DNA of 64,000 nucleotides from Coccinella septempunctata (lineage: Eukaryota > Arthropoda > Insecta > Coleoptera > Coccinellidae), in the NCBI RefSeq assembly GCF_907165205.1, contig NC_058189.1:51796270-51860269 (forward strand). Reading direction: 5' to 3'. This document shows, one piece after another, positions 13,274-26,365 of the stretch; position 1 is the stretch's first letter; every line of letters starts with the position of its first letter. The notes under the pieces are model-generated. The model did not search any database, was not told the DNA's origin, and was given only the letters and a program-made list of their open reading frames with translations. Made by a program: the position numbers and the translations under genes.

Positions 13274-14778
13274 CACTGCGCACATTATGGAAATCTCAAA
13301 TTTATTCTACAACTGAAGGAGTTCTCAATGATAATTATTTTTATCAGAATTATGCATGCAAATGTTATCCCACTTTCAACGGTTTTCTTCAATACAGATG
13401 TTTTTTCCCAGCAGGGATAAAAAAAAGATGATATTATCAGATTTTGAATGTATTGGCTCCATTCTAGAATCAGTTGTTCTCGATCAATTCTATATAGTGA
13501 TCAATAGTTTTTCTTCCGTTTGATTTTCTACACTCGATCGCTATGCAACGCGAAACACGCAATTTGACCCAAGAGGAATGTGCCCAAGCGGTAGTTTTGC
13601 GAGAAGAAGGGTGGACATACACAAGAATTGCAGAAAGGTTTGGAGTTTCCCATACAAGTGTGTCCAGAATGTTGCAGCGATTCAGGGAGACAGGTATGAA
13701 TGTCCGAAGACCAAGACAGGGTAGACCACGGGTAACAACTTGCCATTCAAGAACGTTACTTGAGAGTTTCTTCGTTGAGACAACGGTTTGCAACCGCCCG
13801 CCTCTTTCAAATTCAGCTTGAGCAAACTCATGAGGTGCAAATGAGCACTCAGACAATAAGAAATCGCCTCAGAGAATATGATTTAAGGCCTCGTGTCGCG
13901 GCAAGAGGCCCAGCTCTTACCCCAGCCCATCGAAGGGCGCGTTTGGATTTTGCGAGAGAGCATATCCATTGGGAAGAGGCCGATAGGGAAAGAGTTCTCT
14001 TCACAGATGAGTCTAAATACTGCCTCTACCATTGTGATCGACGTTCCTTTGTATACAGACGTCCACATGAAAGATATGCTCAGTGCAATTTCCTGAATAC
14101 TACTGGTTTCGGGGGAGGATCGATTATGGTATGGGGTGGAATATCTTTGATTGCTCGCACAGACCTAGTGGTAGTTGATAATGGAGCTATGAATGCTGAT
14201 AAGTATATAAGGAACATTCTTGAAGAGCATGTAGTGCCATTTGCCCCATACACTGGTGAAAATTTCATTTTTATGGACGATAATGCCAGATCCCATCGTG
14301 CGCTCATCGTTCAGGAGTACCTTGAAGAGGTTGAAGTCTCTCGAATGGAATGGCCAGCAAGAAGTTCAGATCTCAATCCGATTGAGCAGGTTTGGGACAA
14401 CCTCAATAGAAGGCTGAGAAGTTCAGAAAATCATCCAGCTACTCTTAATGACTTAGGAATCTGGGAAGGATTAGATCAGAACATTTTAAGATCACTCATT
14501 TTGAGTATGAACCGTCGTTGCCGAGCTGTAATTAACGCAAGGGGTGGAAATACCAAGTATTAAATCGCTTATCAGCATTTCAGTATTTTGAAAATTGTTC
14601 ATTTCTCTTCTTTCACATAAGATTCGGTGAAATCCTGAATTTTTCTTCCATTTAATGTGTCTTGTTTCGTTCAAAACCTTCCCGATAGAACATAAAAAAT
14701 AAGTTATAAAGTCAATGTAGAGTTTACTTTCATTAAAATTGAGATTTTCAGAATGTTCGTTAATTTTTTTGCGCAGTG
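13274..14778 (+). mobile_element. Tc1-family transposon, nearly full length
   Basis: A 1505-bp element. The ends are CACTGCGCA (13274) and its complement TGCGCAGTG (ends 14778), each flanked by TA (13272-13273 and 14779-14780), the Tc1/mariner target site. A second shared block, about AAATCTCAA, occurs ~20-35 bp inside each end, giving a split inverted repeat. It encloses one transposase frame (13543-14563) broken by a single frameshift. Length and layout fit autonomous Tc1 elements; the intact ends suggest fairly recent activity. Confidence 0.88.
13543..14563 (+). pseudogene. Tc1-like DD34E transposase, one frameshift
   Basis: Cut-and-paste DNA transposase. The first frame (from ATG 13543) has the N-terminal helix-turn-helix: TQEECAQAVVLREEG, then a second helix with SHTSVSRMLQRFRETG and a basic GRP-type hinge (GRPRV). 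Near 13740 the frame shifts by about one base; reading continues in the frame listed from 13760 to the stop at 14561. That part holds the catalytic domain: first Asp in FTDESKY, the VWGGI motif, second Asp in FMDDNARSH, and Glu in SSDLNPIEQVWD. I count 34 residues between the second Asp and the Glu, so DD34E. The C-terminus (MNRRCRAVINARGG) is typical. All three catalytic residues survive; only the frameshift, and a short oddity near LNDLGIWEG, mark decay. As it stands it is inactive unless the frameshift is a sequencing error. Confidence 0.9.
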
Positions 14779-14780
14779 TA

Positions 14781-17769
14781 TTTCAATCAGATATATTGGT
14801 TCATATTTTTTAACGGGATTGTTGCTCAGATCAAGAGCGATATCATTTGGCCCATAGGTGTGTGATTTTTGAATTTTGATCCGAAAAATTAAGTGGTCTC
14901 CTCCTCCAGCAATTGAGTGAGTTGTCTCCTGTCTGAACAATTATAAATGCTATCAGGGAGTCTGTCCAGTGGCAAGATGATAAAGTAAACCTGCAACTTC
15001 CATAGTAAAAGATTGAGAAAAAAAGCCCACATCCAAACATAAGAAAACCTATCAAATGGTTTCCATGTGGTCCTGAAACCACGACAGGGACTAACGCTGG
15101 ATTATTCGAAATGTTACCATAAATATTGTCAACTGAAAGATGTGTGGAAATGAACCTAAAAAGAAACTACATAGAAATACCAAACTATCAGAAATGTGAG
15201 ATATATCAACCTTCAGAATTCCATAGCTTTATTAATGATTGATTATCTTGAGAGATTTTCTCCTTCTATTTTGTTTGTTGGCAATACTTTTTCATTTTCA
15301 TCCAGCATAGATATAGAGAAATGGACTGAGCATTCCTTTTCCATATGTGCATGAAATGAGATCAAAAAAAGTGACAGAGAGAAACCTTAGAACATAAATA
15401 CATGGAATGGACATTGACGTGCTATGAATGTATTTGTTGTGGTACAAACATGCTAGGCTTCTCTGTCTAGCGCGACACTAAGGCAGTGGCGTAAAATAAA
15501 TAAATTTATATAATTCCTACCTTTTTGTACGGAAAATTGAAGTGAGAATGATGCCAGGTCAAACTATCTCAATTGTGATTGGCGAAACTAAGCAACTATT
15601 TCACTCCAGTCTTTGGACAACAACAAATGTTTATTTTCCATTCCTTGTATCTATGTTTCAAGGGAGAAACCGAACATCAGGCCAGCCAGCAGCCAGTTAT
15701 CTCTTTGCAAAATTTTTATTGAAAAAGGAACAGGTATTGGCCTGACCATAGACTAAAGTCTATGGGTCTGACGATCATTTCTCTCTTTCTATGAAACAGC
15801 CATTTCATACTGGTATTGATCAATCCATTTCTCTATGTCTATGTCATCCAGATGACATCCACATATTGACAACATGATACACATACTGACATGATACACT
15901 GACAACATACAGGGTGGTCCAACGAAAACTTAATTCATCTATTTTCGGACATGGAAATGTAGGAAATCGATTGGAAAGTGAGTATGTATACTCTTCCAAT
16001 TTTTACCTGTCATTTCGTCATAGATGAACATTATGAAGTGAAATTTCGGGATCAGATAGTACTCGATAAGATCTTCAACATGAGGTATCGCAACACCTCT
16101 CATCGCTATTCAAAAACAAGGGGTTGTGCTCAACCCCGTTAGGAGGTTGCAGCTACGAACCTAGCAGCTACGGGGATGCCGAGAGCGGAAAAGTTGTTCC
16201 CTCTCGATTGAAATGGAATTGAAAATTTCGTGGAAGAATGGGATATCCTCTCACATCTTTCAGTGATAAGTATATGGTTACTGATTGAAGCCACAGAAAT
16301 AAAGAAAATTGATATATTCGATCAGAAGACGAAATCATTTTCCTTTTTCCTTTTATCTACCGACGAATAGGAAAGCTCAGAATTACGTGGATGAAATTTC
16401 CTGAATCCGAATCGGTTACAACGTGCGAACAATGGCACCTGTTCCTTTAGTATGACTTCACATCAGACTACAGAATCAAGGACGTCTGGTGAAAGAAGCT
16501 TATTATCGAAGTCGTTTGAATAAAAAAAAAAACCATTTCTACAACAGAAGGTTTGATTATATTGGCAGACATTCGAAGAGTGAAAGGACAAATGATAAAC
16601 AATCTGTCACAGTTGGTTAGTTACGAAATGAAGAAACGTTATTGGGTGCCAGTAATAAAATACTGGTATCAATACACCTTGGAAGATATCGAATTTCGTA
16701 CCAAATAAAAGTAATCCGTTCCTAGTTGAAACGCATGGTGGATCTCAAAATAAAGGACGGAGTCGATGCCATTACAGCGTCGTAATGATGAAATTACATT
16801 ATGTTGCGGAGATATGGATAGGCGGCTAAGAACGAAACTTTCTACTTGACAGCGTGTGTGACAAATTGACGGTCGACGCACATAAAACTATAGACTTTTA
16901 TATACCATTAAGCACGGTGCAAGAGGAATCATTCTTCTTTCCCATGAAGTTACCGGCACTTCTTCGGTTAATTTATTTAATTATTATCTTCCGCAATTTG
17001 TCTGTTGTCTGTAAAAATGTCTGCTTATTGATGAGCTTCCACAGAAGAAGAAATTTGAAAATGAAGGAAATTTGTCTGTGTTTTGTTTGAATTTTAACCT
17101 TTATCTCAGTGAAAACGTTTCGTGACACTTCGACTAGAAACAATAAAAAATTTTTTGGAGAAGGTTCCATGTGTATCGGGTGGCCTTTGTTTGAACGTTG
17201 CACAGAGTTGGATGTTCTGAATAAAGCTGGTATGACCAGCCAAATATATGACTATGCAGAGTATAGAGAAGGAGAACGATCGCCATACTTAAAATGTGTC
17301 TCCAAAAACGGGGAAAATAGGAGTCGCTGCGATAGCTAGGTTGTACGATACGGAGTGGGGATTCAAGCGTCAATTTGAAATAAACAGCCTTTATTTTATT
17401 TTAGGTTATGTGTTATCGTAGTTTTTTCTGATGATTTTCCAGATAAGTTCCTTCAAAACTATAATAAATATGAATTTTCTCAATTATATGAATATATTAT
17501 TATTCATATTATAAAAGGGGCTAAGTAATCAGCTTTATTCATTCATAATAAATGACGACATCAATGAAATTCAGAAGAAATCACTGATCAAAAAATAATA
17601 CCGACATATGTTTATCATTTTTAGTTGGTTTAATGTAATCTTCAAAATATACCTATACATTCGCAGTGAGGAGTAAAACATATCAAGACAACAAAAGGTA
17701 GCAATCTCAGATCTATCACTTATTAGAGTAGATTCTGTTTCCAATAGCTGAGAACCGTTATAAACCATA
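14781..17769. other. Mostly featureless
   Basis: Only the single MITE end at 15910 and scattered short ORFs (14843-15082, 17109-17339) without recognisable domains. Confidence 0.45.
15910..16000 (+). mobile_element. Single MITE-like terminus
   Basis: CAGGGTGGTCCAACGAAAAC preceded by TA has the same opening as the other MITEs here, but I find no inverted partner downstream. Probably a truncated copy. Confidence 0.4.
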
Positions 17770-17771
17770 TA

Positions 17772-18318
17772 CAAAGTGTACCAAAACTAGTGAATTAAAC
17801 GTCACACCACGATAGAGTAGATCAAATACTATCGAATGACACCAACATTAATTTAGCGAAATTGTACCGTTTCCAAAATAACCTAACCTGAAATTGCCGA
17901 TTTTCGGTCTATTTTTGTAATCACAGGGCCAATTTGTGATTGAGGACAGCGTTTTTTGCCCATATTATTACCCCTATAGAGGGTGTATTCTGAGTAATAA
18001 AAATTATGTAGAAAAAACAAATGTTTCAATTCACATTTACCTACTCAGGTTTTCGATTAACTACTTGAAATAATTTTAATTAGGTGTGATAAAACAATAA
18101 CCTTAGGATTAATATGATTTAAAACCTCTAACATTTTTACAAACTGGCCCTGTGATTGAAAAAAATAGTTCGAAAATCTGCAATTTTTGGTATTTTCATA
18201 AAATCTGATTATTTTGGAAACGGTACATTTTCGGTGAACTAATATTGGTGTCATTCAATAGCATTTGGTCTACTCTATCGTGGTGTGACGTTTGATTCAA
18301 TTGTTTTGGGACACCCTG
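17772..18318. mobile_element. MITE family F
   Basis: Left end CAAAGTGTACCAAAACTAGT, right end complement TTGTTTTGGGACACCCTG, both next to TA. Long TIRs (~200 bp): the CGTCACACCACGATAGAGTA block, a GGAAACGGTAC block and AATCACAGGGCCA recur inverted. Non-coding. Confidence 0.85.
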
Positions 18319-18707
18319 TATTATTTTATGCCAAAAAAATTCTTCAAAAATATCTACCTCTGAACCATGTAGTTTTATTGGTTACATATTCTTATTCAGA
18401 AGAGTCCATCACTTCTCACGAGGGATGACAATTTCGATTTCGTTTATAATGAATCCAAATTTTTTTTTGATATCTTCATCGTGAAAGTGCTTTTGACACA
18501 CAAATTAATTCTGAGTCGATTTTTGTGGTAAGGGTTTTTTCCAATTTCTCTCAAAAATTCACTCTGAAATTTTATCTCTTCTCCATTTTTTTCCGATACC
18601 AAAACTTTTTTACACTAGCGCATGCTTCAACATTTCACCGTGGTCATATGTTGTTCTCTTATCAAAAATCGAAGATAATAATGTTCTCACCATCTGTCAT
18701 CAGGGCT

Positions 18708-18851
18708 GTGGTCCGTATATACACTTTGGTTACTTCTGGTTAGTAAGTGGGCGGTCCGTATATGTTGAATTCCTGACAATTTGGTTCAATATCAGTCACC
18801 AGAGTAACCGCTCTGGTAACTTTCGGTTACCAAATGTGTATATACGGACCA
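18708..18851. mobile_element. Tiny foldback repeat, ~144 bp
   Basis: TGGTCCGTATATACAC at 18709 and its complement GTGTATATACGGACCA (ends 18851). GGTTACT/AGTAACC pairs follow inside, and a third GGTCCGTATAT lies at ~18751. No coding. Confidence 0.65.
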
Positions 18852-21800
18852 TACGCGTAGAAAACAGTTCACTCAGCCAACATCAACTAGTTTGAATCAA
18901 AATTTCGCCATCCCGTGATCACCAGCGCTATTGGCAAAAACATGAACTACCTATTGCTACATATTTTAGGGGACAAATAATATGTGGTCTCAAAGCAGCG
19001 ATCGTTCTCCTTCTCTCTACTGTCCATAGATATAACCATATGATAATTGAATCAATAATCGTTCCGATATTGGCAGATATTAGTGAAAATTTAATTCAAA
19101 TTGACAATAGTACCGTCCTCACCGGATGTACTGGCCATCTCGCTCTCCAGACATGAATTGCATCGAGAATGTCTGAACAGAGATGTCTAGGAAACTGTCC
19201 TTCCCAGTACAACCGATTAACGATCTGAAGCAGTTTTCTAACTCTGTATATTCGGACCAAAATTTCATAAACTGTCTCATCAAAAGTATGCCACGAAGAG
19301 TAGAATGCTTTAGTTCAGACGAGCAACCAACCAAGTAGCTTTCCGGAGAATTACAATTTTCCCTCATCCAATTTTTTTTCTTTGTCATTCAAATCTAGAA
19401 TTTCTCATATAATTTTCATCATAAAATTTTTCTATGGAACTCTTCATTCTTTCATTCTTCTCTAAAAACAAGAATATCAACTAAACATACTCTGGTATCT
19501 GATCGAAACAAACTTCTTGAAGTAAATATTCCTGAAATAAATTTATGGAAGGTTAGTGATGCCTAACTTGTCGATTTGGAATACATCTTTTTCTCATAAA
19601 ATTGCCATTAATTTGCATTTTTTTTTCCGGCGAAGCCTACATAAGCCACAGAAGCTTGTTTTGAATCACGACCAATATATAATTGAAGTAACTTCGTTTC
19701 TGAATAGGATGATTAATTTTGAATACTTGAATACATTTTGAATACTTGAATATTTCAAAGTATTCAAGTTGTTGTTTTTAGTATCATTTGAAAATGTATG
19801 GGTTTGGGTGTGAGAATTTCCAAAATATTTATTGGCGAAAGTCAAAACCGTTGAGAGTCAATAAAGACCAAAATATCCAACAATTCGGAAGCTCGGAAAA
19901 AAGTAAAACAAGTATATGATACTAAATTGTTTATCGAAAAGATAGGAAAGTAGCTATAAGATCTGGATGTTTTTATGGAATCTCTTCACTTTATGAATTC
20001 ACCTTCTTATGACAGGGAAAACTCATTCATTTGCTAACACAGTATGTACATACAAACACGAGACTTGTCGACATCTGATAAGTAATTCAGATAATAAATC
20101 GTAGAAAGTACGAGATTTCCATTTTCCTAAATCACCAACTGTGTCGTTTTTTCAGACAGTTCAATGTTTGCTTACAATCTCTATGTGTATCCTATTCATC
20201 TTACCGTAACAATTTGAATAGGTTATTGAATTAAGCACTGAAAACACCGTGCTGGTGAAATCAAGGAGAGTTAAACAAAGATTTCTTATTTGTGCGAGCA
20301 GAACTTCATCACACAGAAAACGCAATTTTTATATTTTATCAATATCGTTTTAGTTTCTGTGAGAACGCTGAAATTCGAAATGCTTCCTGAATTGGAGTGA
20401 AGAACCGAAGAATAAAAAAATTTTTGTACCAACAATAACCAAGGAAAAGTGATTCTTTAGGTTTAGTATACTAGATGGTAGCTATTGGATTTTCCAAATT
20501 CATATCAGCCAGTACTATTTTCTTTTCGACAAGAAATTAGTGCATATTTTTTGTTTTTAATTTTCTGCCTTACTCTTTCACAAGACTACAAGTGGCTTAG
20601 CATTATTTTCATTTCAAGATCCAGAGAGAATTAATATATTCTTTGGTTTATTATTTGCCAGTATCTGCGACGAAGTTGAGACAAAAACTGATACGTATAC
20701 TCCATTCAGATTTATTTTAGCAGTCGGTTGGACATAAAATAATTTTCTCAAATTTTTGTAACCAGAACGGAGTAAGGTTGGCACTCATGAAATGTCGTTA
20801 ATGTCATAACGCCACAACTTATATCAATTTTAATTCGCGAATCCAATTACCGTTGAGGGCGCTGCGAAATGAAAACAAACTTTGACGTTTGTCAGTACTC
20901 TTTTCGAGATTTGTACGGCCTAACAGAGTTTTTCTAGAAAATCAAGATATTTATCGGAAGTAAATTGATTGATTTAGTTTCGTAAAGAAAGATCAACATT
21001 CTTTGGAAATATTCCATTTGATAAGGATGAATTGTGGAATAAAATCGAGCGATGATATTGGTGATCCACTGTATCTAGACACATAATCCTATTATTTCAC
21101 AGATTCTTGAATTAAACCTAGCTAATAATGTTGAGGAAGCATATACTGAGTTTGTGAAGTTTCTATTTAAAGTATTTCAATTCCATGTTATGATAAAGGT
21201 GTTCCTCATACTGAAATCTCAAGAGACATAAATATGATTCAGCTCCTGGAACAAGTTCTACAGATGAGAAAAAGCATTCATTTGGAAGTATGAAAATTAT
21301 GAAATTGTATTTTTAAATCGTCAATTGAATTTAGAAGAAAACTCTCGCAAAGAAGAATCGTTTAACCTAACTCCTGCCAGTTGAAAGCACTGGTATAAAT
21401 ACCTTTTCCAATATTTTTTCGGAATCAATATTTGTATTCAGAAACCCAGACAATAATCCCAATATAACTTTTCCCAATAATAATTATAATACTTTGTTGG
21501 ACAACGTGAGATAAGAAAAAACATAAGGAACTAAACTTGTTTTGAATTTGCAGTACTGACAAAGTAGTTTCGTAATTCAGTCGGCAGAGGGCGTCTAGAT
21601 TTTTGGATTCGTCAATTACGAAAATGCCGAAAGTGATTGAAAAAAGGGAGAGGGTTTCAGATCCACTCATGCAAATAGTTATACCCTGATATTCTAAAAT
21701 CCACAATACGTCAGACGGTAGCGAACATATTCAATGTAAGAGAATTTATATAATGTTTCATCTGAATCTAAACGACTTATATTTCAGCTGAATATTTCCA

Positions 21801-23672
21801 CAATCAGAAAGATTGTGAATGAAGAGGATGACAAAGAAATTCCTTCTATTGGGAGACCCAAAAAAGTGGTGGCATTTGAGAATTTTATTAATATGTTTGA
21901 GTGAATTAATGCGAAAAGTTCACTACAGGATTTTCGACAAATGTCATCGTAGAATAAGTTCCCGAAAATTGATTTTTCTATTTTTCATTTGACTTGTCCT
22001 ATACATTGTGAATATCTCAAGGTACCAATAATTAACTAGTCATTATTATTATATCAATGTATTAAGATGAACAGCCCCAAATACGCGCCAGTTGTCCTGT
22101 TAATTGTTTATTCATGTGAAATTTTTGTTCAACGGTGAAGTTCATCTTGACTTGAAACTTTGATTCTTTTCACTTACATTGATGCAAGATTATTTTTGTT
22201 GAAGAATTCAACATTCTTGTAATTATCTGTTAATTCCTTCGGGAGATACCCATTCCCAACCACTGCATCATATGCATTTCATCTTCGGGTTAATATTTTT
22301 GAAATCTACAACTGATGTAACGTTTTCAAACTTTAGCCAAAGAAGATAACGAACATTAACTCTCCTCGAGCTAGTGCATATTATGATATTATACTGATCT
22401 CTTGTATTTTCCACGCAAATAACTGGATTTGGTATGCCTTCAATCAGTTTGTATAAACTTCAATTATGTTCGTCACATATTTTCTGAATTGATTCGACAT
22501 TGTGATAAAATACGTAATAACAGAAACTTTTACGTAGAACGGGCAACATGGCGTTGATTTAAAACCCAAAAATGTTTTGACAAGCTTCATAACCGCACAT
22601 TTTCGTACTATACAGAGTGAAATGTGTCAAATTTCCATTGCCAACCGAGTGCTAAAATAAAAGTGAATGCAGTATAGTTGAAATATTTTCTGAGCGCATA
22701 TTTTAACAGAAAAAAAATGGTCGACTTGTGCGATTTTCTTTCTCATCGCATTCTTCTGGCGCCTCAGGCTGCAAGGAAAAAGGAGGAAAGGTAATAATAA
22801 ACATTCTTCGAACAATATACACCTCTTGTATTCTATACTTCAACGATCACTGCAGTCATAAAAGCTTTCACTTCTAATCGCCCAAGATACCCCGAGGGAG
22901 ATACAATGATTAAAAAACGAAAATCTCCTTCAAACGGCCGGTGAAAGCTCATTTTTACCATTGTCGTACTATCCATTCGACTAAAACCACAAATAGTATC
23001 CCAATGAAATATGAATGCCCACAAGTAATCAACCCGAACATGGTAAATGAAAAATGATGACTATTATGATCCACAATACCATATCCGTTTTCATAACCAA
23101 AGATGTAGAAAGCATCCGACTCATAGTCGAAGTGGTCGAACTTTGTAGGCATGCCTATTTTGGTTGCTCCACGACGACTTTTTGCCTCAGGTAGTAGGCG
23201 ATTGTCGACACCAAAAAGTGGTTTGAGTGAGACCCGATACCAATTAATTTATTTATTACTTCTTCAATCATAAACAAGTAAAGTTGAGAAGGAATAAGTG
23301 GTTGCCAATACATACCCATAAATGCATAGAAAAACGTTGGTTGAAACTGTAACCAGCTTTTGATACCAGCTTTGCTAGATCAGAATTGTTACGTTAGACT
23401 AAACAAGTTTTCTATAAAATTGTGTTTCTATATTAATTCATTGTATTCTATCTATTCCTGTTATCAGATTGATTCAGATCCCACATCGCATGTTCTTGAG
23501 CTCATGATAGTCAAATGGTGCCTTAGTTTAGGAACTAACACCTCTTTGGCCTATATTGTCCACCCTCAATCACCTCTGGAGATGGTATGTGTAACACGCA
23601 ATGAGTTTAGGTAGATGAGATGCAACCGTAACAATATTCTTTCCTGCTTCTACGAGGATATATTAAAAATTC
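18852..23672. other. Mostly featureless; weak relict coding near 21784
   Basis: After a TATATTTCAG acceptor-like site (ending 21787) a short frame reads NISTIRKIVNEEDDKEIPSI then GRPKK, resembling a helix-turn-helix segment of a transposase-like protein; it ends within ~40 codons. A CpG-slightly-richer patch lies at 20780-20920. Nothing else. Confidence 0.35.
22955..23152 (-). CDS. Unassigned coding-like ORF with C-terminal membrane segment
   Basis: From ATG 23152 to the stop at 22955; the frame is open back to about 23260 (PLFGVDNRLLPEAKSRRG upstream of the ATG). Composition looks protein-like: Asp/Tyr-rich (FDHFDYESDAFYIFGYENGY), then a hydrophobic stretch HSYFIGILFVVLVEW before WIVRQW-stop. 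It could be a last exon or the end of a decayed mobile-element protein. I do not recognise the family, and random open frame is possible in this AT-rich DNA. Confidence 0.22.
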   Translation of the reverse strand: MPTKFDHFDYESDAFYIFGYENGYGIVDHNSHHFSFTMFGLITCGHSYFIGILFVVLVEWIVRQW

Positions 23673-24901
23673 TTAGCCTACTATAGAATCAAACAAAATT
23701 TCAATGTCAAAATATTTTATTACTCAACATGTTCTCCTCTTATTTGGATACACTTATTACAGCTAACCTGCAACGTCTCTAGACCTTTAAAAAAAATGTT
23801 TCTTCTTGCTCCGAAAACAAGACCTCCACAGCTTTTATTACCTCTTCGTTGAGAGAAAATTGACGACCTTTTCAAATTCTTTTCAGTTGAGGAAAGAGAT
23901 GATATTCGGATGGAGCTAAATCTGTTGAATGAGAGGGGTATTCTAGTAATTAGTAATTCAAACCCTCAATCACGAATTTTTTGCATGGCAAATGAGATTT
24001 GTGTACAGGGGCGTTGTCCTGCAAAAACAAAACACCTTTGTATAGCTTTTCGCTTGTTTTCTCTTTAATTTTTTCGCGTAGAGTGGTCAGTAACGTCGAA
24101 TAGTAATCTCCGGTCATTATTCAACACTTATCCAAAAAATCAATCATGATTACTGCATGGCAATCCCAAAAAACTGAAGTAAGAACTTTTCCAGCAGATT
24201 TTTTGACACGAAACTTCTTAGGTCTTGGAGAACCAGAGTACCGCCATTCTATCGATTGTTGCTTTGTTTCTGGATCGTAGAAATGTACCTAAGTCTCATC
24301 CATAGTAACAATTCGGTTTAAGAAGTATACATCGTTTTCAAATCGAGCACAGATAGAACGCGATGCTTCTACCCTTGCACGCTTTTGGTCAACATTCAAA
24401 ATTTGGGAATTCATTTTGCAGCAATGTCCAAATTGACGTGAACTATATGATGAACGCGTTCGTATGAAATATTCAGTGCTTCAGATATCCGTTTAACCGA
24501 ATTCGACGGTCTGATAAAATCATGTCATGAACTGCATCGATATTTTCGGGGACTGACACAGAAACTGGCCTTCCCGATCGGTCATCACCTTCAATGGAAA
24601 ATTTTCCTCTTTTGAAGCTTGCAGTCCAATTTTTCACGGTCGCTCACGAAGGACATTGATCACCAAGGGCATCAAGCATATCTTCGTAAATCTGCTTACC
24701 TCTCAACCCTTTTAAATACAGCTCGATACTCCAATTTTACGATTTTCACAATTTCGGTGGACATCTTTTTTCCTTCAGTTTATTGCGTAACTCTAGTTTA
24801 CTTTTTTGACCTCAAACTTCACACTGACACTTCTAATGAGTTATTGTTCGTTGCTATGTTAACGCAATATTTTCTTTATGCATGGAACTGGTCTAGGCTA
24901 A
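23673..24901 (-). pseudogene. Mariner transposon remnant with transposase pseudogene
   Basis: On the minus strand a mariner transposase starts at ATG 24764 (MSTEIVKIVK...) and ends near 23730 (CNKCIQIRGEH). In order I see KNWTASFKRG, DRSGRPVSVSVPENIDAVHDM, VTMDET, HFYDPETKQQS, VFWDCHAVIMIDFLDK, LQDNAPVHKS and DLAPSEYHLFPQLK. Damage: frameshift and stop near residue 22, further frameshifts in the HTH linker, TGG to TAG directly after MDET, a shift after NAPVHKS and several later stops. The third catalytic Asp (normally APSD) reads Glu. Possible terminal repeat TTAGCCTA at 23673 and 24894; no clear TA duplication. Old and inactive. The ~1.23-kb length suits a full mariner. Confidence 0.85.
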
Positions 24902-25873
24902 CTAGATATCAATACATCCTAGTAATTGAACATATTCATGATCCACCAAATATATTTCCCTTACCTTACCACTTTCACGATATCAATTACAGAGTCGACA
25001 AATTGAACTTGTATACTACAGGTGCTAGTGAATTTGCGAAAAGGTAAGTAGTTTGTCTCTGCAAGAAGTAAATAAGCGAAACATATCGTGGAGTTTCAAC
25101 ACATTATTTTGCAATTCAATCAGTATTGAATAAATATGAATCAATTATCGAAACTATCACTAGATGTTCTTATTTCAACGTAACTTAGAACAGGCATAAT
25201 CATGAAAACTGATACCATGGAAACCACCAGATCCAATTGCACTTGTGTGTTTTTTCGCCATGTAGGAGATCATCAGCCTTCTCGTCATAATAAACCTGAC
25301 GATTTTTCAGTTCAGTTCTCTAAAACCCAACCTTTTATGCGTTTCGCGTTCCGCATACAGACTCAGGTCCTGTTATGGTGAATTCTGATTAAACAATCGC
25401 GAAAACTGTGTACCATGCATCCTCAATAACGTCCAGATCTAACCGACGAACCAGTAAGGTCTTCGACTGTATCCGTTATCTCTTCAGTATTCAATATATC
25501 AGTGATTCTCCTCTCCCACACAGTTCTTTGTTCTGATTACATGCATCCTCATTATTGTCGACCAAAATTGCTCTTTGAAAATATCAGATTAAACACCAAG
25601 AACAATAATGGATGATATTTCAGTTTCCTTTCAGCTTGAAACTAATTGGAGCAAACTATCAATTTAGCCTTTCAAATGGCCTTGTCGTTGGCAATTGGTT
25701 CCGACGAATACGAAGAACAATGAGAACGATTATGTATCGAATGCTCAAGTTTACTCATATTCACGTCAAAAATCTTCTCCAAGTTCAATTCGATCTCAAG
25801 TATCGGTTTCTGACTTGTTCAGGTCAGTATCTTTGTTTCCCTTCAGGAATTCATTCGAATTCACGTCAATATA
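24902..25873. other. No gene seen
   Basis: An AAG|GTAAGT donor-like site at 25044 follows an ORF that begins inside the mariner; no matching exon structure found. Confidence 0.4.
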
Positions 25874-26365
25874 CAGGGAGAGTCTTTCAATCGTATAAAT
25901 ATTTTGATAGTAGATTCTTGTGGCCGAAAGAAACACTTTTTTGTTATACCATTTTTTCCTATACCTGATAAAAAGATATAGCCATTTTAATTTTTCATAA
26001 TGAGCTGTGCCACCCCTGGAAAAACAAAATTACCTTCTGAATAACTAGCTAAATCTGTGACACTTCACATCTGTAGACCTTTTAAACAGAGTTGTATTCA
26101 GCCAAAGTACGCAATTTTTTAAATTTCACAGATACTTTTCAATTTTTGGACAGCAAATTACTAGAAAACGACGCATTACACGAGAAAATATGAGGAATAA
26201 TTTTAATTTATAGAACGTTCAGCTATTCATTAGATAGCGTCCAAGTTAGTTTCAAGATTTGGGTTCTTCGAATATTTGGTATTTTTATGGTTAAATGAGA
26301 AAACTGGAAGATATGGGCGATTCAACAAATAAATGACAAACTATATTGCGAAATTCACTTCATTC

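Noticed and set aside
20770..20930. Promoter-like patch
   Set aside because: Only slightly enriched in CpG, with no donor, exon or core promoter motif to back it.
24619..25047. 142-codon ORF ending at a GTAAGT donor-like site
   Set aside because: Its first half is antisense to the mariner transposase and its TIR; no acceptor or partner exon found.
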